64,000 bases of DNA from Miscanthus floridulus. Its lineage: Eukaryota > Streptophyta > Magnoliopsida > Poales > Poaceae. This document shows positions 58,148 through 64,000 of the stretch, piece by piece. Within the stretch, counting starts at the first letter, position 1. Every line of letters begins with the position of its first letter. The stretch is from NCBI RefSeq assembly GCF_019320115.1, contig NC_089587.1, positions 102,016,166 to 102,080,165 of the forward strand, given 5' to 3'. The translations under genes and the position numbers were made by a program. Under the pieces are notes generated by a model that was not told where the DNA came from, did no database searches, and saw nothing but the letters and a program-made list of their open reading frames with translations.

Positions 58148-58880
58148 ATCCCACGGCGCGCATCGACGTCAGGATCAGTGAGCTCTGTCTCGTCTAAAAC
58201 ATGACTTTGACTCACTCGATCCCACGGTGCGCATCGATGCCAGCATCAGTGAGCTCTATCTCATCCAAGACTAACTCCCTCGCTCGAACCCATGGCGTGC
58301 ATCGATGCCAGGATCAGTGAGCTCTATCTCATCTAAAACATGACTGATTTGCTCGATCCCACAGCGCATCGACTCCAGCATCAGTGAGCTCTGTCTCGTC
58401 CAAGACTGACTCCCTCGCTCGATCCCACGACATGCATCGACGCTAGGATCAGTGAGCTCTGTCTCATCCAAGACTGACTCCCTCGCTCGATCCCACGGCA
58501 CGCATCGACGCAAGGATTAGTGAGCTCTGTCTCGTCCAAAACACGACTTCGACTCGCTCGATCCCATGGCGCACATCGACGCCAGCATCAGTGGACTCTA
58601 TCTCATCCAAGACTGACTCTTTCGCTCGATCCCATGGCGCACATCGATGCTAGGATCAGTGAGCTCTGTCTCATCCAAAACACGACTCCGACTCACTCGA
58701 TCCCACGGTGCGCATCGACGCCAGGATCAGTGAGCTTTGTCTCATCTAAAACTAACTACCTCACCTGATCCCACGACGCGCATCGACTCCAGGATCAGTG
58801 AGCCCTATCTCGTCCAAAACCCTTGACTGACTCCCTCGCTCGATCCCACGGCGCACACCGATGCTAGGATCCACAAGCTC
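58148..58880. repeat. Tandem repeat array, ~66-75-bp unit, about 11 copies
   Basis: Each unit begins GATCCCACGGCGCGCATCGA, continues with CAGGATCAGTGAGCTCTGTC and a TCGTCCAAAACATGACT or TCATCCAAGACTGACT variant, and ends CTCGCTC. The two end variants partly alternate, hinting at a dimeric higher-order unit. It lies between the antisense gene start and the 3' LTR. Confidence 0.93.
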
Positions 58881-59097
58881 CCTCTCACACAATCTCTCAA
58901 AACAAACTAAAAACCCACCTCGGCTGCACAACGACGCCTTAGGTGACAAAACTCTGTCTCAAAATAAAAACTCCCCCACTGATAACACAGGAAACCCCCC
59001 AGACGGTTCTGCCCGAACCACTCGGGGGCTACACCCGCGGGTGCGCTCGCGTACACCTGCCAGCAAGATAAAAATCCCCCAGACGATTCTGCCCGAA

Positions 59098-59120
59098 TCA
59101 CCCGGGGGCTCGGGGGCTCC
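59098..59120 (+). other. Polypurine tract region of the pol-less element
   Basis: A G-rich stretch (CCGGGGGCTCGGGGGCTCC, 59102-59120) abuts the TG of the 3' LTR. Near copies occur inside the element at about 52241-52259, 57905-57914 and 59021. Confidence 0.65.
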
Positions 59121-60403
59121 TGTCGGGTTCATAAACCCGGGGTCCCTCGGGGACCGGCTTCCACGCCAAGGCTCGGCCCGAGCAGACAGCACGTAACTCA
59201 TGGGCCAGCCCAAGAGTCTAAAACGACAGGCCAGAAGGGCGGCCCAGTCACCGACCGGAAGGTCTGGCCGAAGAGGAACAGCGCCCTCTCGTCGGCTACT
59301 TCGGCCCACCTCTCTGACCGGAGCGTTCGATTCGACTCCACCCGCCATCGGACGGTCTCTCCGATCGGAAGGCCTGGCCCAAAACACTACTTCCGACTTC
59401 GACCCCACGTCTCCAACCGGAGATCGCAGGAACCCTGCTCACCGCTCTTCTCTGATCAGCGCACTTAGAGCCGATTGGAGCCATCCGACCGGGGACGCCC
59501 GCTCGGTAGGAACCAGAAGACGTGCGGAGAAAAGCAAGGCAAGGCTCAAGTCAAAATCACTGTACCAAGGACCATACCCTGCACGAAACAGTACTCTGTA
59601 GCCACCCTGACACAAACAGTATTGTAGGTGCCGACATCTCCCTCTACAGTATTGTAGGGGCCGCTAAAACTCCCATACGATAAGGCCCCCCACGTGCCTC
59701 TGGGCATCGATAGCGGTATGGGCGCCAGGATTTACCATACCGGGTGAGCATAGCGAGACTCCTCACAAGCCTCTAGGCATCAAACAGTATTTGCAGGTAC
59801 CGACGTCCACCATCCCTGAAAAAGGCAGCATGACCTCCCGTATGCATCTGACATTCTACCGTGACATCAACAGTGTTGTAGGCACCTACCATTATCTTGT
59901 ACCCGCTGGTGTGGGCAACAAGGCTCGGTAGACGTGGGCAACAAGGCTCGGTAGCATACGTACCCTCACCCTCTCACTTGTAAAGCCATCCCCTTTATCT
60001 ATAAAAGGTGACACGCCCCCTCCAACAAAAAAGGAGAGCCCTTCTTGAAGATAACAAGCACCGATCAAGTTCACTAGCTCACGACCACTGAACCGCCGGG
60101 TTCGGACTCCAAGCACATGCTTGAACACTTAGCTCATAGCGTAGCTCCTATCGCTCTTGGCCCTTCCGACCAGAGCCGACCGGACTTCCTGTACACCCCT
60201 TCTTCCTCCTTCTCGTTTGTAACCCCACTGCAAACTTCGAGCACCTGGGCTCAGGAATAAAGTCACTGACCGACCCAAACTGGACGTAGGACACGTTGCC
60301 TAAACCAATATAAATCATGTGTCATTGAGTGCTAGGCCACCTCCGATCACAACGTACGGCAAAACTACAAATATTCACTAGTTGGTCACTTTCTGCATCG
60401 ACA
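59121..60403 (+). repeat. 3' LTR of the pol-less element
   Basis: It begins TGTCGGGTTCATAAACCCGG directly after the purine tract and ends TTCTGCATCGACA. A TATA box lies at 59999-60006. It aligns with the 5' LTR over its full length. Confidence 0.93.
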
Positions 60404-61423
60404 AGAAAGGATATGTGTGTATATATGATTAAAATATGGTTATTTAAACATTTTTGTAATATCAGATGTTGATAGTTTAGATGAAGATTTGGAGGCAATA
60501 TTTTAGTTTTTTAATAATGTCAGAAGTAGTCATTAAGGTATAAATTTACAGGGTTACTTAGATTATCTATCATAATGGTACGTGGATAATTAGATGCCAA
60601 TTTAGGGATTACTTTAGATTATGTTTTATAATGGGATAGTTGGATAATTTAGATACATATTGAAGTTACTTTATGTTGTTTTCATAATGGTCAATACGAG
60701 TAACTAATACAAAGTAGAAAAGATCTGGTGACTATTATATTTTTGAACAGGGCATTGAACTCCTGCTATTCACTTATGAAGAATAGAATTGATCTACTTT
60801 GTAAGGAAAATTAGGCCCTAAAACCTCATGCCCAAACGGTTTATTGGAGGAAAACCGGCACAAGCCCAAAACACGGTAGCTCAGAAGACTAACCCTGAGC
60901 AAGTACCAAACACACAACAACAAATATGGATCTGGATTCCAATGGCTGTTATTATTGATGATTATTAGAGTTCATCATATTGATGGCTATATCTTTCTGA
61001 TTTTGTGAGAATTTTTAATATTGTTTTTTGTAGTGTTTCTCGTGAGGATTTACATGGAGGCTCTAGTTAGTAATATTATGCTCGAATTTTCTGGACTAGG
61101 AATAATGAACTAGACTAGCATGCATGTCTGGTCAAATGCAGCTAGCCCCAGTACTCTACTGAAAATATTGCTCATCAGGTTAGCAGGATTTGCCCCATAA
61201 GCAACCAGTAACACCTCACCAGTTATTTGAGAGGGCCGCCAGCAGATTATTATAAGAGGGCCGCGGACCTCGTGTGATCAACTGAGGGCGTATATGATGA
61301 ACCTGTGATATGTCTCGTCATATGGCATGCATGAATACTGAAGCGACAATCGATCGGCTACTCCGCGTGAATACACATATATAATACAGATACACTAGGC
61401 TACTTGTGCACTGTTATAATGTA
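60404..61423. other. AT-rich intergenic DNA, no gene seen
   Basis: There is no domain, RNA gene or repeat structure that I can support. Confidence 0.5.
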
Positions 61424-61669
61424 CTCCCTCTGTCCCTTAATATCTATCGTTGTGGGAAGCATGCTGATCAAACTTTCTTAAGTTTAATTAGACTCGTAGA
61501 AAATAACATCAATTTTTATTTTTAAATAAATTTATTATAAAAATGTATTCAACAATCTATTTAATAATACTAATTATATATTATAAATATTAACTTTTAT
61601 ATATATATTGGGTCAAAGCTGATAATGTTTGACTTCTCGAGAGGTGACAGATAAACGGGACGGAGGAAG
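61424..61669. mobile_element. Stowaway-like MITE
   Basis: CTCCCTCTGTCCCTTAATAT at the left and AACGGGACGGAGGAAG at the right are inverted ends. TA flanks both sides (61422-61423 and 61670-61671). The AT-rich interior has no coding capacity. Confidence 0.9.
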
Positions 61670-61716
61670 TATTACAGAAGTACAGAACTAGCCCGAGAAG
61701 CTACAAATTCACTACT

Positions 61717-62041
61717 TTTTTTTTTATGTTGTCTCTCGTCTGGGTACAGCTGTAGTATCTGTTCGTACACATGCACACCCACTCAACACATGCACACTAC
61801 ATACCACTCGTATACAAACAAACCTACAACTATACTCAGATCTGAAGATCGCGTCCTTCTTGAGATCACCGAAATCCACTGATTTCGTAGGCGACGGACA
61901 CGTCACGATCCCATTTTAGCATCACGCGAGAGAGGTAGACACTTATTTTGCTTGCACGAGCAAGCGGTGCAGAACCGGGTTCGAACACCGGCCGGCCAGC
62001 TCCCACCACCAGAGCTCTGTCACTGCGCTACACGCGCGTCC
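61717..62041 (-). mobile_element. tRNA-related SINE with perfect 17-bp target-site duplication
   Basis: The minus strand starts GGACGCGCGTGTAGCGCAGT, with an A-box-like GTAGCGCAGTGACAGAG and a B-box-like GTGTTCGAACCC. It runs about 325 bp and ends in an A-run at about 61717-61725. GCTACAAATTCACTACT occurs at 61700-61716 and 62042-62058, a perfect 17-bp duplication. tRNA-like pol III promoter, A tail and a long TSD together define a SINE. The perfect TSD suggests a fairly recent insertion. Family name not assigned. Confidence 0.9.
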
Positions 62042-62058
62042 GCTACAAATTCACTACT

Positions 62059-62844
62059 TGAATACATCCCTGAATTAACATGCATGCAGACGGCTTTACA
62101 ATTTATCCAAACAAGCAAGCAACCATACGCTTCTAAATCCTGACTGCCCCTAGTCATGTCAAAAAACAGAGAGCTGAGTTTTGACTGCCTTTTCCAGATC
62201 CTATCCTTCGCTTGACCTACATCTATCAGTGTTTGCATGCAGTTTGCATGTGGTACAAAGTACCAGCAAGTTAAAGCCAACACAATGGTAACCACTGTCT
62301 AGGACATAATGGGATACAGAACAGGTTAGATTGCTGTCCAGAGGTTCGCACATGGGGACAAATGTTGCATTGTTAAGCTATGGAATTATGTGGAGCTGCC
62401 CAGCATGCTTTGCAACTGTTCCAAGACAGGCACACAAGCTTTGGGACAGATCAATACAAGGAAGAAGAAACAAGGAGGGGATCAGGACATGATCCTCCGT
62501 CCAGAAGCAAAACATCCCCTTTGAAGACGATCAAATCAATGCCCTGCTTGGGCCTTATATTATACCCCTCAGAGATATGCTAAAAAAATAGTGGCTGCAG
62601 TAGCTCAACAACGGTCTCTTTTGGTTACTGATGTACGGGGCCCAGTTGCCAGTGGACACTTTTAACTCCATTTTCGAGAAGCTTACTATATACGTACAGT
62701 GTTGGCTCACCGCTTCACACTATTATTGAACTTGACTAAATATAGGTTTAAAATATATGACCAACAAAAAAGGAAATGGTATTAATGGTTAGATTTCCTA
62801 TCAATTACTCTTAATATTTACGAGTCATTGTATATATGCATATA
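62059..62844. other. Intergenic DNA, no gene seen
   Basis: Small frames on both strands (62020-62295, 62380-62583) overlap nothing recognisable. Confidence 0.5.
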
Positions 62845-63101
62845 CTCTTCCGTCCCAAAAAGTACGCAATTTTAGAACAGTGCCATGTTAAAGTATATAT
62901 GACCAAATTTATATAAAAAATTACTGCTATTTATCATTACTAAATAGATACCATTAGATTCGTCTTGAAACATATTTTCATGATATATTTATTTAGCGTC
63001 ATAAACTTCAATATTTTTCTATATATTTAGTGAAACATAGCATTATAGTTACTTTAACTTAATAGTTGTAGAAGCGTGTAAGTTAGAAATATATAGCGTA
63101 C
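62845..63101. mobile_element. Stowaway-like MITE, right end missing
   Basis: CTCTTCCGTCCCAAAAAGTACGC and the AT-rich body (ATGACCAAATTTATATAAAA) fit the family. No inverted right end is found before the LTR at 63102, which may have cut it. Confidence 0.55.
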
Positions 63102-64000
63102 TGTCGGGTTCATAAATCCGGGGTCCCTAATGGACCTGCTTCCCAGCAAAAGCTTGGCCCAGCAGACGACGTTACGAACGACGCGGAACTCCTGGGCCGG
63201 CCTAGATACCTAACGACAGGCCGGAGGAGCAATCCCGTCTCCGACCGGAAGCCTGGGCAAGGAAGGAACGACGCTCGCCTCCGATTCCGACCCGCCTCTC
63301 CAACCGGAAGCCCTAGCCAAGGAGGGGACGACACTCGCTTCCGACTCCGACCCGCTTCTCCGACCGGGAGTACACCGAACCTCTGCTTACAACTCTTCTC
63401 CGACCGGCACGGTCGGAGCCGGCCGAGAAACGACCGAACGGGGATGCCCGCTCGGTAAGGACCTAAAAAATCAGGCGGAGCAAGTAAAGCAGGCGCTCAA
63501 GTCAAACCGCAATACCGAGGACTGTACCCTGCACATCTGCAGGACAGTACTGTCAGGACATGTTAGAAGGGTACTTTATAACCTTCCAGACATGTTAGAA
63601 CACGATCAGTGTTGTGGGCGTCGACATTTGTCCTACAGTATGGTAGGCGCCGACATTTGTCATACCAGAAGAACACGATGGAACCAACCACATGCATCTG
63701 AGCGTCAACAGTATTGTGGGCACCGACAAACTGTCTTGTGTCTGACGGCATGGGCAACAAGACTAGGCAGCACACACTCTCTCTCTGTCACTTGTGAGGC
63801 CGTCCCCTTCATCTATAAAAGGGGATGAGCCCTCTCCCAATAAAGAGGCACGATCGAACAACGAACAACAGACGGATCATTCCGACTTACTCTCTGCTAG
63901 CTTTAGATATTCTAAAGCTACATAGAGCACACGTTCGAATACTTAGCGCACGTAGGAGCTCCCGTCACTCTTGGTCCTTCGGTCCAGAGCCCGATCGGAC
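63102..64000 (+). repeat. LTR of a second, related gypsy element, running out of the window
   Basis: TGTCGGGTTCATAAATCCGG and GGTCCCTAATGGACC match the start of the LTRs at 49107 and 59121. The body is related but clearly diverged (CTCCGACCGGAAGCC repeats, 63240-63410). TATA box CTATAAAA lies at 63813-63820. Orientation is plus by similarity. Whether it is a solo LTR or the start of a full element cannot be seen. Confidence 0.85.

Larger units (their letters stand above)
49107..60403 (+). mobile_element. LTR retrotransposon (Ty3/gypsy, Tat/Retand-like), pol-less, with antisense gene
   Basis: Two similar LTRs (49107-50375, 59121-60403), a PBS after the left one and a G-rich purine tract before the right one set plus-strand orientation. 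The 8.7-kb interior has gag-like remnants (50.4-52.2 kb), then a minus-strand intron-containing gene (56.5-52.7 kb), then tandem repeats. I see no RT, integrase or RNase H motif on either strand, so it would depend on proteins from another element. LTRs differ mainly by C/T and A/G transitions, around 40 in the first 500 bp by eye. The 5-bp flanks (AAACG, AGAAA) do not match. Confidence 0.85.

Noticed and set aside
58148..58880. CRISPR-like array of ~70-bp units
   Set aside because: The whole unit repeats without unique spacers and it lies inside a plant LTR element; it is a tandem repeat.
61900..62045. tRNA gene suggested by a B-box-like GGTTCGAAC
   Set aside because: No cloverleaf can be drawn; A tail and 17-bp TSD show a SINE.

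Overview
The window reads as nuclear DNA of a grass (Poaceae). A panicoid or Andropogoneae origin is likely but not proven. The reasons are a plant-only transcription factor with GT-AG introns and GC-rich coding exons, nested LTR retrotransposons of plant lineages, and many grass-type MITEs and SINEs. There is no bacterial or organellar architecture. I find one apparently intact host protein gene; nearly everything else is transposable-element DNA in various states of decay.

Layout. 1-11075 is the 5' part of a Ty3/gypsy element of the Tat/Retand type (minus strand: LTR, PBS, gag-protease-RT-RNase H-second RNase H-integrase). An array of 25-bp repeats follows, then a spliced plus-strand gene antisense to pol. 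This element sits inside an older Ty1/copia element, whose RNase H end and 3' LTR remain at 11084-11932. 11933-20811 is gene-poor, with Stowaway- and Tourist-like MITEs, an 0.8-kb foldback element and short duplications. 20812-34259 is a nearly complete but decayed copia element of Sirevirus type (minus strand) with 1.59-kb LTRs, PBS, PPT, gag-pol and a long extra ORF downstream of pol. 34260-41175 is intergenic, with a SINE, several MITEs and an Ac/Ds-like hAT element. 41278-44042 (minus) is a three-exon INDETERMINATE-domain zinc-finger gene of the IDD14/IDD15(SGR5)/IDD16/LPA1 clade, with a TATA box near 44295. 44300-49106 is intergenic with further MITE and hAT debris. 49107-60403 is an LTR element with two 1.27-1.28-kb LTRs. 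It has gag-like remnants but no visible pol, and carries an intron-containing minus-strand antisense gene like that of the first element. 60404-63101 holds a Stowaway-like MITE, a tRNA-related SINE with a perfect 17-bp target-site duplication, and a half MITE. At 63102 a third LTR related to the 49107 family begins and runs out of the window.

How the parts relate. The IDD protein is expected to act in the nucleus in gravitropism, tiller or leaf angle and related signalling, by analogy with LPA1 and SGR5. The two Tat-like elements share an unusual plan: a sense gag(-pol) unit converging on a spliced antisense gene, which encodes a plant gypsy-type transposon domain followed by a coiled coil. 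The copia element's extra ORF is interrupted mostly by TAG codons, as expected if methylated CHG sites (CAG) decayed by deamination. Coordinates of TE coding blocks are approximate because frames are broken. Lineage names rest on motif recognition, not on database searches.
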